From: Dermatophagoides farinae
Taxonomy: Eukaryota; Arthropoda; Arachnida; Sarcoptiformes; Pyroglyphidae
DNA length: 64,000 nt
Direction of reading: 5' to 3'
Assembly: GCF_024713945.1 (NCBI RefSeq)
Contig: NC_134679.1
Coordinates: 687,001-751,000, forward strand
The notes below the pieces were generated by a model. It searched no databases and was not told where the DNA came from. It saw only the letters and a program-made list of their open reading frames with translations. A program made the translations under genes and the position numbers. The number at the start of each line of letters is the position of its first letter. Position 1 is the first letter of the stretch. This document shows positions 10,349-22,624 of this stretch, piece by piece.

Positions 10349-13158
10349 ATGTACCCAGAATCTAACCCTATTCCTGTCCTATTATTGTTCCTTTCGATAT
10401 TCATCCATGCAATAGCAACAAGTGAAACGATTGAAAATGAAACCAAATTGTTTCATTATCCAAATGTTTATCGTAATGAAACAATTTATGATGAATTTTT
10501 TGGAATAAAAGTGAGTGAAAAATTTTATTTTTTTAAGAAACAAAAATTCATTACACACACACACACACACTTGAATAGATTTATGATCCATATCGATGGC
10601 TTGAAAATACAATCAGTAATGAAACGAAACAATTTGTTCGACAACAAAATGCCATAACATTGCCTTATCTTCAATCATGTAAATATAGAGATCATATCCG
10701 TAAAAAGTATAGACAATTATTGGAATATGAACGTGTTGTTTGTCCATTCAAACGTGGTCCATATTATTTTATTCTAAAAAATAAAGGATTACAAAATCAT
10801 TATATCCTGTATAAAATGCCAAATGGACCAGATGATCTGGATAATGTTGAAGTGTTTATTGATACCAATAAAATGAGTTCTGATGGATCTATATCAATGG
10901 CATCAACAAGTTTTTCCAGAGATGGTAAATGGTGTGCATATGGATTGGATGAATCTGGTTCTGATTGGAATATAATACGAATACGTTCAACGGAAAATAA
11001 TACCGATTTGAATGAAATATTGACAAACATTAAATTTTCATCTGCATCGTGGACAAATGATAATCAAGGATTTTTCTATTCGGTAATTGAATTCAATAAT
11101 TATTATTGATTATTTAATTGATTGATTCTGATTTTTGATTAGCGTTATCCAAATGAAAGTCGAATTGATGGCACTGAAACGGCAGCGAATAAATTCAATA
11201 AACTTTATTATCATCGTATTGGAACCGCACAACAAGATGATATTCTAGTCTATGAAACACCTGATCAGCCAATGAATCGTTTGTAAGAATCATGAAATCA
11301 TATGGATCATTTAATTAATAAAAAAAATTTTTATTCAATTTCAAGCTATGGCAGGGTTAGTGATTGTGGTCAATATTTGAATGTATTCATTAAACAAAAT
11401 AGTGAACATGAAGCATGGTATTATTATCGTTTCGGTGATAATCAAACTGAAAAAATTACCGGTAAACTTCGGCTTGAACCGATAATATCGACATTTGATT
11501 CAAATTTTGCATACATATCAAATGATGGACCAATTCATTACGTACACACTAATCGTAATGCATCAAATTATCGTCTGGTCAAAGTAAATCTGACTGATCA
11601 ATATAGCTATCATGAATCAAAATGGACAGATTTAATTCCTGAACATCAAGATGATGTTTTACGTGTCGTAAGAATAGTGAATAATGATTACATTATTTGT
11701 CATTATATTCGTGATATTAAAAGTCGGCTAGAGATACGAAATTTAACCGATGGAACTTTGATAAAACAATTGGAAATTCCATTAGGATCAATCGAATGGA
11801 TCACTGGACAACGACAGAATGATAGCCAGATATTTTTCTCGATTACATCATTTTTAACACCAACAAGTATTTATCGTATCAAATTGAATAATACTGATGA
11901 TGAACCGGATTATCTGAAATCAACGATATATCGACAATCGTGGCCAAAAAATTTTAATGCAAGTAAATTTGTGACCAAACAAATTTTCTACACAAGTAAA
12001 GACGGTACCAAGATTCCATTGTTTATAGCGCATAAAAAAGTGAGTAAAAAAATTTCAACAAAATTTTCGGAATTGATAAAATTTTCATTCATTCAGGACA
12101 TAACAATGAACGGTGAAAATCCAACATTACTATATGGATATGGTGGATTCAATAGCGTGACGAAACCACGTTTCTCACCATCAAAATTGATCATGTTGGA
12201 AAATCTAAATGGTATCTATGCATTGGCTGGTATTCGTGGCGGTGGTGAATATGGAAAACGATGGCATAATGATGGAAAATTGTTGAATAAACAAAATAGT
12301 TTCGATGATTTTATTGAAGCAGCCGAATATTTAATCCGTAACAATTATACAAATGCACAAAAGTAAGCGAATAGAATGATTGATAAAGACAGAAATAAAA
12401 ATCATCATAAATAAAATTCAATCAATCAATAGATTAATCATTGAAGGTGGATCCAATGGTGGACTGTTGGTGGCGGCCGTTTCAAATCAACGACCAGATC
12501 TAATTGGTTGTGTCATTTGTCGTGTTGGGTGAATATTAAACAAACAAAAAAAATTTTCAATTTATCAATCAATCCATATCTGAATCATTTCATTTCATTT
12601 TCGTCCAAGTCTATTGGATATGTTACGTTTTCCACGATTCACCATTGGACATGCATGGATATCGGAATATGGAAATCCAGAATCAGATGAAACATATTTC
12701 CATTATTTATATGGTTATTCACCGTTGCATAATATTCCTGACGGAAATAATGTGACCAGTTATCCGGCTACAATTTTGTTTACTGGTATTGACACATTTT
12801 GATCAATAAAAAGATATATAAATTTTCCAATCACGATTTCTTTTTTTTTGTCATTCAATAGCTGATCATGATGACCGAGTGGTGCCATTACATTCATATA
12901 AATATATTGCACAGCTTCAATATCAACTTGGCGATCGTTTCGCCCGTAAACCATTATTAATACGTATCGATACCGGTACCGGGCATGGTGGTGCAAAACC
13001 AACGGATAAAATCGTAAATAGAAAAAAATTTTCTTAATCAAAACAGCAAAAAAAAATTCCATTTTTTTCCTCTCATTTGATTCGATAACCAGATTGACGA
13101 TACGGTGGACATTTACAGTTTTATTATCAATTCATTATCATTGAAATATTTGGATTAA
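10349..13158 (+). CDS. PREP: Prolyl oligopeptidase (S9A) with a signal peptide, nine exons
   Basis: Exons: 10349-10510, 10579-11082, 11143-11282, 11346-12039, 12097-12362, 12433-12528, 12610-12785, 12862-13013, 13093-13158. All junctions are GT-AG and keep frame, giving 751 residues. The enzyme cuts short peptides after proline. The beta-propeller covers roughly residues 105-470 and the alpha/beta-hydrolase domain the rest. Catalytic Ser596 lies in GGSNGG, Asp683 in DHDDRV and His721 in GTGHGGAKP; spacings match the vertebrate enzyme. Family marks include FLYGYGG-like [15 protein letters not shown] and FTIGHAW. Unlike the usual cytosolic enzyme (about 710 residues), it begins with about 26 residues carrying a hydrophobic core ([16 protein letters not shown]), a probable signal peptide, followed by Asn-X-Thr sites. 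It is therefore likely secreted. Introns are 57-81 bp. Confidence 0.95.
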
Positions 13159-13391
13159 CATAAACACCATGAATTATTGAAATTCAAATAGTTTTTTTTG
13201 TGTGTGTGACCATTTGGAATTTTCAACAACCAAAAACAAAACAAAAAAAAATGGATAATAATCACATTTGGGATGTATTTTGTGTGGATTGGCCTGTGAA
13301 AAAAATCCAAGAATTAGAAAATGATTAAAAATTCCAATTTCAAAAAAATTACCTTGAATTTGGTGAATTAAATTGAAAAAAAATTTTCAGC
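13159..13391. other. Convergent 3' spacer
   Basis: A spacer of 233 bp separates the stop codons of prolyl oligopeptidase (+) and Raf (-). It is AT-rich, with no canonical AATAAA on either strand that I can find and no further gene. Confidence 0.5.
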
Positions 13392-15029
13392 TCATATTTC
13401 AGCCATAATACGAAATGGAAAATTATTATTAAAATTAACCAATGATGGTGATTCAATGGAACGAAAATCATCAATATCGATGGTATCGAAATCAAAATCA
13501 CCATTTGTTTTAAGCTTTAAATTTGGCAAAGATATGGCTCTATGTATTCTTGGCACCTGGATATTTTCCAACAGACCGGAGATCGTATGAAATAATGGCC
13601 GCTGTTTACAATCCAGTTGTATACATTGTTGAATGAGTGCAATGAATTTTTTCGGCACATCATCACGTACTTGTTGAAGATTTGGTTTAAGAAAACCACG
13701 ACCAACTAGATAAAGTATTTGATCTCGATTATTCAGATGATTATATGGTAACATTCCGGTAGCCACTTCAAACAAAACAATTCCATATGCATAAACATCA
13801 CTCTGGAATGAATGTGCTGTACCACGTATGATTTCTGGTGCCATCCATAATATAGATCCGGTTGGTTGATTGGTTGGCTGTAGGCCACCCCAATGTGATT
13901 TCACAGTGGCCAGACCAAAATCACCAATTTTAACTGTGAAATCTTTTGACAAGAAAATGTTATTTGATTTAAGATCACGATGAATAATTTTCTTTGCATG
14001 TAGATAATCCATTCCTTGCGCTGTTTGTTTACCAATATCCAGAATTTGATTCATTTTGAAATTCGTTTCAATTACATGCAAATGTTTATAAAGGGATGAT
14101 CCTTCACACCATTGTGTTACAATCATCAGCTGTGGTTTTGAAACATAACCCATGAATAGAATAATATTCACATGACGTGTTTTACGTAATACGGCCAATT
14201 CATTTTTAAATTCAAACAATTGTGCTTGTGTTGGTTCAGCTACTTTCAATTTTTTCACTGCCACTGGTCCATGCCATAGACCACGAAAAACCGTACCGAA
14301 TGAACCGGAGCCGATACATTCTTTTATTTGTATTTCTGATTCTGGAATTTCCCAATCTTTTATCGATTCACGATTTGAAGCTGAATTTCGACGAATTTTT
14401 TTCAATGAACTTGCATCTGCAGAACGTGCCCGTGGTTCACGTACCGTTGTTGTAGTGGCGGCAATATCTTTTTCATTCGAATCAATCAATTTAACATCTT
14501 TGATCAGATTGATTGTAATGTTCGGTTCCGATGATGACCGTTCTCGAGTATCTGAACTAACCGAATTTGAACGTTTAATATCCATTCGCATACGATCAAT
14601 ATTACGACCATTACGTTGTAATAAATGTAATAGATATTGATTGGTTGGTTGACACATTGGTGAAATGTGTGATGAACAACGTGAATGGAATTTAATACCA
14701 CATGTTTGACAACGTAAACAGGTGAATAGTATTTTCTGACAATATTCACAATTGGTCCATTTAAAAAATGAACGACGTATCTGATGTGTCATTATTCGTA
14801 CTTCGATTTTGCTACAATTATTCAAATCGGCAACATCGGAATCCCATGCAATAGGCAGATTCGTATCACATGATGATACCGAACACATAGCCACAGTTAA
14901 TTGCCGTTTTTTCATTGCACGTGCCAATGCATCACGTACAGTTTGTCCATCCTGTACAGGAATAATTGTCCGCTGTTGATTTGGAAGATGGACATGCAAC
15001 AGACGTTTATTTGGAAACACTGAATTCAT
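13392..15029 (-). CDS. Raf: Raf serine/threonine protein kinase
   Basis: A MAP3K that links Ras-GTP to MEK/ERK. The frame is intronless and 545 residues, shorter than human RAF1 (648) or fly Raf. The Ras-binding domain spans about 9-80, with Arg42 in the position of the key Ras-contact arginine. The C1 zinc domain is at 82-126 (His82, Cys94, 97, 107, 110, His115, Cys118, 126). A 14-3-3 motif RSSSEP sits at 164-169. The kinase domain has GSGSFG (240-245), VAVK with Lys259, HRDLKSNN (350-357), DFGLATV (370-376; Val376 equals the BRAF V600 position) and APE (398-400, in WMAPEII). A C-terminal RAISLP (497-502) corresponds to the second 14-3-3 site. The linker between C1 and kinase is short. The start at 15029 fits, as the Ras-binding domain begins within ten residues. 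Confidence 0.96.
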   Translation of the reverse strand: MNSVFPNKRLLHVHLPNQQRTIIPVQDGQTVRDALARAMKKRQLTVAMCSVSSCDTNLPIAWDSDVADLNNCSKIEVRIMTHQIRRSFFKWTNCEYCQKILFTCLRCQTCGIKFHSRCSSHISPMCQPTNQYLLHLLQRNGRNIDRMRMDIKRSNSVSSDTRERSSSEPNITINLIKDVKLIDSNEKDIAATTTTVREPRARSADASSLKKIRRNSASNRESIKDWEIPESEIQIKECIGSGSFGTVFRGLWHGPVAVKKLKVAEPTQAQLFEFKNELAVLRKTRHVNIILFMGYVSKPQLMIVTQWCEGSSLYKHLHVIETNFKMNQILDIGKQTAQGMDYLHAKKIIHRDLKSNNIFLSKDFTVKIGDFGLATVKSHWGGLQPTNQPTGSILWMAPEIIRGTAHSFQSDVYAYGIVLFEVATGMLPYNHLNNRDQILYLVGRGFLKPNLQQVRDDVPKKFIALIQQCIQLDCKQRPLFHTISGLLENIQVPRIHRAISLPNLKLKTNGDFDFDTIDIDDFRSIESPSLVNFNNNFPFRIMAEI

Positions 15030-16629
15030 TTTTAATCGATTCCAGCAACAATTACTACATATAACAATGGATCAAATGAAACAAAAAAGGAAAAAGATTT
15101 TCATATTGAAAACTTACAGAATTCATCATTTCCAACAATCATAAAATAATTCAATGTTGTCAATTATTCCGAATGTAAACGATGAACTCATTCAAAAACA
15201 AAAACAAAAAAAAACAAACAAACCAGATGCTCGAAATTTTTATATTTTCATTTGCCGCTACTTTATTTTTTGTGTGTGTGTCAAAACTATATACAACAAC
15301 AACAACAACAACAAATTCGAGTTTGGGGGATGCACAAGAGCAGCTGATTTCAGTTGTGTCTTGAAAACTTTCCATGTTAAATATTTGAATCAAATTATTG
15401 TTGTAATTATTTCTGAGAAATATCATTGTAATTCTCCATTTTGGATTTAGAAAAAAAAAATTTTTTTTCATTCTGATAAAACAGAAAAAAAAACAAAAAG
15501 TTTGATCCACATATTAGCTATGAGTATGGTAGTTCTCTTTATTTATCGTTTTTTTTTTATTTGGAAAAAAATCGATAAATCTGAAATAAACTTGTTTCAC
15601 ATGTGTGTGTGTGTGTGTTTGTGTGACATGATCAAGTTTTCAGGATCGAACCTTCAATTATTGTTCAGTTTTATACGAGTAATCCAATAATAATAATGAC
15701 GATGGTGATGAAAATAATGAAAATTTTACAACGGTTTTTATCTGAGAAATTTAAAAAAAAAATTAAAAATCAAAATCAAAATAACGGAAAAAATGACTTT
15801 TCCGTTTCAACTAATTATTACTATTTCATAATATGAAATGATCTATATGATGATGAATGATAAGGAAAACCGAATGGGAAAAGCCATCTTCATCATCGTC
15901 ATCATCATCATCATTGAAAATTGATCATGATGATGATGTTGTTGATGATGATGATGATGACGAAAGAGCAAAAAATTAAAATAACCATTCTGTTTACATT
16001 TCTCAATAGTCTTTTTTTCATCACTAATTATCATCATCATCATCATAGGCCAAGGGAACGGCGACGGCGACGACGACAGCAACAACAATCTAGCAACGAC
16101 AGACAAAATTTATCCTTGATTTGAGAATATTGACATGATATGATTGCATGAAAATTGAGCAAGTTTTTTTTTTAGAAAAATTGAAATTTTTTTTTGTTTA
16201 TTTATTCATTGATTTAAATTGAAATAATTTTAAAATTATTACATTAGAGGGTTATCTATCTATTACTAATAAATCTCAAATCTCAAATGATTGATTAAAA
16301 TTGAAAATAAATGAATTCATCATCATCACAAATTGAAAAATTGAAAACAAAAACAAAAACAGAAAAAAAAACATACAGACAAGATTGATTAAGGCTCTCA
16401 TTCATCATTATCATTGTTATTAAATGAATTTTTTTTTTTTTTTTTTTGAATAAAATGGAAATCTGAATATGGAGAATGCCAATTAGAAAATACAAAATAT
16501 TCCTCGTTACAAAAGACTTTTTAAATTTCTTTACGAAATAAATATTCTTGTTGTGTGTGTGTGTGTGTGTGTGTACAATTGCAATTGCAATTGATTTGAA
16601 TGGGTAGAATGAATAAATGGAAATTGAAA
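15030..16629. other. Intergenic DNA between Raf and the Ras-like gene
   Basis: These 1.6 kb are low-complexity: an ACA repeat at about 15293-15312, a GT run at 15603-15618, CAT repeats around 15898-15960, a T run at 16431-16447 and a GT run at 16550-16573. TTTATT at 16197-16202 could be a minus-strand poly(A) signal for the Ras-like gene. Open frames here read through the repeats. I see no gene. Confidence 0.6.
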
Positions 16630-17202
16630 TCAATTGAAACAATTATAATATTTAAAACGATCCAATGTATTCTTGATACTTGTACGTCCTGATACCAAAC
16701 GTGTATGTTTATTCTCAATAATAGCCTTCATCAATATATTTAGACAATTTTCAACATTTTGATTACCATCAACGGTGGTTTCAAAATATTCGGCTTTCCA
16801 TCCTTTAGCCAGTCGTTTGGAATCAGTTTTCGGTATTTTACGCAATTTTTTTGCATCACGATCACCGTTTTTAATGCCAACCAATATAATACGTGTTTGA
16901 GATCGTACATCAAGAATTTGTTCACGCATCTTTTTAACGGTTGTCAAACTTTGTTCATCATTCACATCGAATAAACAGATGAAACCGTTTGCACTGCGAT
17001 AGAAACTATCACGAACGGCTTGTAGTTCATCCGGTTCGACAATTTTAAATTCCACCTTCAATGGTTGTTGATTGATGGTCCATGATAGAAATCGATTAGC
17101 TGTCGATACATTTGAATCATGTTGTAGATTCATTAATTTATTTTTAAACGATATTTTATCCACATTTTTATCGCCAACAATAATAATTTTTTGGACAGAC
17201 AT
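16630..17202 (-). CDS. Ras-family protein with degenerate GTP-binding motifs (pseudoGTPase)
   Basis: A 190-residue intronless frame with the Ras-type fold order. The first strand is KIIIVG (5-10). YRSANGFICLFDVNDEQS (68-85) matches the Ras helix-2/strand-4 segment (gFLlvFdvtdxxS). IILVGIKNGD (105-114) corresponds to strand 5 and the NKxD region, and ETTVDGNQNV (141-150) to the ETSAK box. The nucleotide motifs are lost: the P-loop GxxxxGKS/T reads GDKNVDKISF with no GK[S/T], the switch II DxxG is replaced by VEPDEL, and NKxD reads IKNGD. The C-terminus (YYNCFN) lacks a CAAX box, so it is probably not prenylated. Preserved length and hydrophobic pattern argue against a decaying pseudogene. It likely cannot bind or hydrolyse GTP normally. 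Its place just upstream of Raf on the same strand is suggestive only. Confidence 0.82.
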   Translation of the reverse strand: MSVQKIIIVGDKNVDKISFKNKLMNLQHDSNVSTANRFLSWTINQQPLKVEFKIVEPDELQAVRDSFYRSANGFICLFDVNDEQSLTTVKKMREQILDVRSQTRIILVGIKNGDRDAKKLRKIPKTDSKRLAKGWKAEYFETTVDGNQNVENCLNILMKAIIENKHTRLVSGRTSIKNTLDRFKYYNCFN

Positions 17203-20200
17203 TTTTTAATCTTCACAATCAGATTTTTTTTTCAAAGTTGAAAGATTGCAAAAATTTTTAAGACACAAACACAGCCACCAGTTGAATTTAATTTATTTTT
17301 TTTTAAAAACTGGTGAACAAATCGAAGAGTTTTATAGCATTTCAACAACAACAACAACAACAACAAAAAAACTTTAAACTTGTTATTGATTGATGACCAC
17401 AAACAAAAAACAAATCAAATCATACCAAACAACATTTATCAAGTGCAAGTATAATCATTGCATTCAAGAATCTCATAATCAAAAAAAAATTGATTATTGA
17501 GAACCAACGGAAGATTATTATCTGTTTGTGTAAAGTAAAAAAAAAAAATTCAAGTTTTTTCCATTTCCACAGTTCCACCAAAAGCTAAACAACAGCAAAC
17601 TTATTACCCTGATAACAAAACACACACACAGGCATTGAAATTTGGAACATTGAAATGATGATTTGTTTTGTTTGCTGGAAATGGGGTGTGTGTGTGTGTG
17701 TGCATGTGTGTGTTTGTACAAGAAGATAGTAATGAAATGAAATGAAAAATTGATCATATGATGCTTTAAGAAATGAAATTTTCTCGAATGGACAACATGG
17801 AGAAAAAAAGAGAGATGAACATGATGACGAAAGTGTTTGGATTTATTCAGACACACACACACACATATTGTGAGTCAAATTATCATCACTTTTTCTTAAG
17901 AAAATAAAAACAAGTTTCTCTCGATTTTTTCCATTTGAAATATAATCACGTCATTAAAATTTTTTTATTCTCTCGTTTCATTTATTTGAATCAGCCATTT
18001 CTCTCTTTCTCTCTATATTTTTGTGTTTTGTTTTTCAACAAGTTTTAGGCATCATTCCACAAATATGTCGATGTATGATGAAATGTCCAAGTGGACAAGT
18101 AGAAAAAAAAATTGAGATTTCCAACTTATCGATTGTCGATGATGATGATGATGACTCAGAAGAAAAAAAAGGAAGTGACAGAAATTATTTAGAGAAAATA
18201 AAAATTATAAGGTTTGAAACCGAATGTGAATTTCAATAAGACAATAAGAGTCTTTTTTTTGATATATTGAATTATTGAATTTTTTTTTTCGTTTGTTTCC
18301 TTGATTTTTTTTGTTGTTCAATTCAACAAAGGAAATGTAACGTTTTTTTTCATTGAAAAATAAAAAACAATTGGAAATTGAATTATTAGAAAAAAAAGGT
18401 TTCTTTTCAATGACATTATTCTGTAAAAAAATTATCATCATCATCATCATCATTTTGTTCACTTTTATTTCGTCATAAATACACAACAATATATGGATGA
18501 TGAGCAATAATAATCATCATCAAGATTGAATTGTCCAATGGACCATGTCATCCATTCATTTCATTTAATAATCATGTAGTATATATAACCTTGTATAATG
18601 TTGAGAATTTTTAACTATAGACAAAATTATTATTTATACAAACTCACAACAGCAAGAGAATGTGGAAAAATGAAATGAAAATGAAATGAAATGAAATGAA
18701 AATTATAGTGACTTTCAAAGATTTTTTTTTTTACTTTCCTCAAAAAAAAAATGAAAGATTTAACAAGGTTCCACCACCACCACCACAACAATATAATCAT
18801 CAACGATGAATAGACACAAAGAAGAAACAAACAAATAAACAAAAGTTCAGCTGGTGAGATTCTCACACATTTAAAACACAACGTCCATACATGCATGCAT
18901 TATTGTCCTATTGACCCATATTGTCATAGTCGACATGTTCATCATCATCATCATTCATGCATCAATGAAACAAAAAAAACTGGTTAACAAGTTTTCCTTT
19001 TTCATTTTCTTTTCATCATCATATCTAGGAAACAACAATTGAAATGATGGTTATGATGAATTAATGAAATTTATGTAACGACAATGTATGTGCGAATCTT
19101 TATCATTCGCATTGTTTTTTTAATTTAATTTGCATATAATAAAAAACAATGGAATATGGAATGGCACATTTAGTTTTTCATGCCTTTAAATGTGAGATTT
19201 TTTTTCTGTGAGATCATAACGACAACCATAACGAATTTATCACTTATTTTGATGATAAATAGTAATATTGTTTGTTGTTTTGATTGATGGGCAAAATTTT
19301 GATTAAATGATGATGATGATGTAAATAATCGATTTAGAACAGGAATTTTTATTTTCCTTGTTGAGAAAAAAAAAATCGATTTAGAAATTTTTCAAATATC
19401 AGTGTACATGTCGCCATCTATTGCCAATGATAATGAGTACAAATGAATGAATCGATTCTAGTCCACTAGATGTCAGATTGGGAGCGGGTTATTTATCATT
19501 ATTTGTGATAATTCGAATAGAAAGAAAAAAATAATGCCATCTTATGTTTTCAACAACAATGTTTAAATTAGCATTTCTGAATTTTTTTTTTATTTCAATA
19601 CATTTGTATATTTGATTTGTCAATTGAATTTTCAATTCATAAGAATCATCGATGATGCTGATAATAAAAATAATGACGAATAAACAACAATGACAACAAA
19701 CAAATAAACAAACAGAGAATGAGAATCATTCGGAATTCAAATTTGTTTTTCTTTTCCATTCTTCTTTGTCGCTTTCTGATTGTTTTAATAAGAGGATTTT
19801 ATTCTTTTTTTTTATTTCAAATCATTATTCCAACACATTTTAAATTCAATATTTATCAATTTTCTTTCTTTTCAATTTAAAATTCAACAACAACAACAAC
19901 AACGACGACGACAACAACAACAATTTTGATGAAATAAACTATAAAAACTAACACTATTTTTTTTTTATTTGTCATCATCGACACAATTCGATAACAAACA
20001 AACAAAACGAAACGAAACGAAACAAAACACGATGATGATGATGATGAAAATGGAAATTTTTTCAAATTCAACTAAAATGAATGAGCTAAAGCACAAACGA
20101 ACAAAAATAAAAAAAATAAACGTTAATGTAAATGGCTTGTTTACATAACCAAGCAAGAAGAAAAGAAGATAAAAACCTACACACATTGTGAATGATTTTT

Positions 20201-22569
20201 TTTTCCAATTTTGATGAATAAAATAAAATGAAACGAAACGAGAAACGAAAATCTCTAAAAACCAAGTTTATGTTTTTGATTGTTAAAAATGTAAAAAAAA
20301 AAATATATAAAGCAGCCGTTACAGTGTGAATGTATAATGAGAATAAGGGAAAAAAAATCCAATGAGAATAATAACAATAATAATAATAAAATGTTTCGAA
20401 TGATTCAATTGATTTTTGGTTATTTTTTTTTTCGTTGTAAATCGAAATGAATGAAAGAAAATAGATATATATCGAAATTTATTATTATTACACACACACT
20501 CAGAGGCTGAAATCCTATTATTTACAATTGAAAAACAAACAAAGTACATCTCTATTTTTTTTTATTTTTATTTTTACGATTGCAGTCTGTTTGTTCATTG
20601 GATTTTCGTTGTTTTTTTTTACATAATAATAATAAAAAAAAACTCATGTGTTTTTGCGTGTGTGTGTGTTGTTTATGGAAGAATTTTTTTTTTGTTTTGT
20701 TTTATTTCTTTTCTCCATCATCATCATCATCATCATCATCATTGTGTGTTCAACATAAACAGTTAGATCACATGAAAAGAAATGTGAAAAATACATACAC
20801 ACACACACACACACACGAAAAGAGATGGAATGAAATTAATTTTTAGTTTTATTTTTTTTTTTTGAGTTCAATTTTGGAAATTGTTACAATTCATCTTTTT
20901 CATCGTCATGATGATGATGATGACATTGATGATGATGATGATGATGATGAGACAAGTTTAAAAAAGTATTACCATTAATCACGCTTATCATCATTAATAG
21001 AAGAATACAGGATATAGAGAAAAAAAAATGAATGAATGAATAAAGTGTGTGTGTGTGTGTGTGTGAATAACCGAATCAATCTGAGAAATAAAGAGAGAGA
21101 GAGGGTCTTTTTTCTAAAGAAGAAAAAAATGGACGAAAAACCTCAAAAACTAGGTTTTTCTTCTGTCCATTTTATTTTCAAACAAAAAAATAAACGGGAA
21201 AAAAAACTTTTTGTCGTCGTCGTCGTCGTCGTGGTCAGTATAGTCGTTATTCATTCAAACGAAATAAAATATAAAAAAAAAATGTGAATTATATATGCAC
21301 ATCTTTTACGGCTTGGAAAAAAAAAAAAAAAAAATGATTGATGATTTTGGTTCAACGCGAAATACATAAAAAAAATGAGAAAAAAAACTAGGCAAACAGA
21401 ATAAACGGGAAAGAAATGAATGAATGAATGAATGAAAAAAAAAATTTATTATTGTCGAAATAGTTTTCTGGCTCTGGCTATTCCTAAGCACTGGTGGTGA
21501 TAATAAACCAAAAAAAAAAAAAAAAAAATCTGAAGAAAAAAAAAATGGATCCGTTGACCATTTTCAACAGAGCGAGTAAAAAAAAAAAGTGCAATGTCAT
21601 TATTTCAGTAAATGTACATATATAAAAAACAGAGATAGATAGAAAAAGATTATCCATCCAATCGAAATAATGATGATGATGATGATGATGATTTGAGAGA
21701 AGAAGAAATTTCAATAACAAAATGTTAATTTTCATTTCAAATTGTCGAATAACTACAATAATAATCAAATGATTATTATTATATCGAATTGATGATTATC
21801 AAATGATGATCATTATCATCGTCATCATCATCATCATCATTATTATTAAAATAACGATAATCATTATCATTGTTATGAGATAACAACGATGAAAAAATGA
21901 ATTAATGAATGAATTAATTGATAATGATAATGATGATGATCACGTTTGTTTTGTTTTATTTTGTTCTGTTTTTTTTTCTGGCTGCAAGTGTGTATGTAAA
22001 AAAAGAAAACTCGCCATTTACAACATTTTTTTTCTTTTATTTTTTTATTTTGTTTGATACATTTTATTTTCTCCAGTATAATATAATTGAGCTATATATA
22101 GAGCTTGTGAATGTTTAATTTCAACATGTTTAGAATCAATTTACTCTCTCTCTCTCTCTCACTCGAGAAATAATGATAATCATAATGATGATGATGAGCT
22201 AGCTGTATCATTTTTTTTGTAATAAAATCCTCATCAAACAATGATGATGATGATGATGGTAGATGTGTAATGAATGGAATATTTTGAATTTTTTTTCGCC
22301 CAAATATCTGATTCAGACAAATGAAAGAATCTCATACCGATTTACAGGAACAACAATGGAAAAATTTTCGAAACATTTCTGAAAACTTTTTTGGTAATGC
22401 TTTTTTAGGTGAAATGTTGTGAAAAAAAAAAATTTCACAACTAGTTAGTTATAATAAGTATACTTAAATCTGTCTGTAAAAAAAAAATAATAATAGATCG
22501 ATAACAAAATCGAATAATAAAATTGACGATAAAAAATGATGATGATAAGTGTTAATTCAATACGAGAAA

Positions 22570-22623
<54 letters not shown>
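22570..22623. repeat. (ACA)n microsatellite
   Basis: About 18 uninterrupted ACA/CAA units, the longest trinucleotide array in the window. They encode a Thr run in a spurious frame. Confidence 0.95.

Positions 22624-22624
<1 letters not shown>

Noticed and set aside
15630-15715. Possible minus-strand tRNA (GGTTCGATCC B-box-like)
   Set aside because: No A-box at the expected distance and no cloverleaf arms can be formed.
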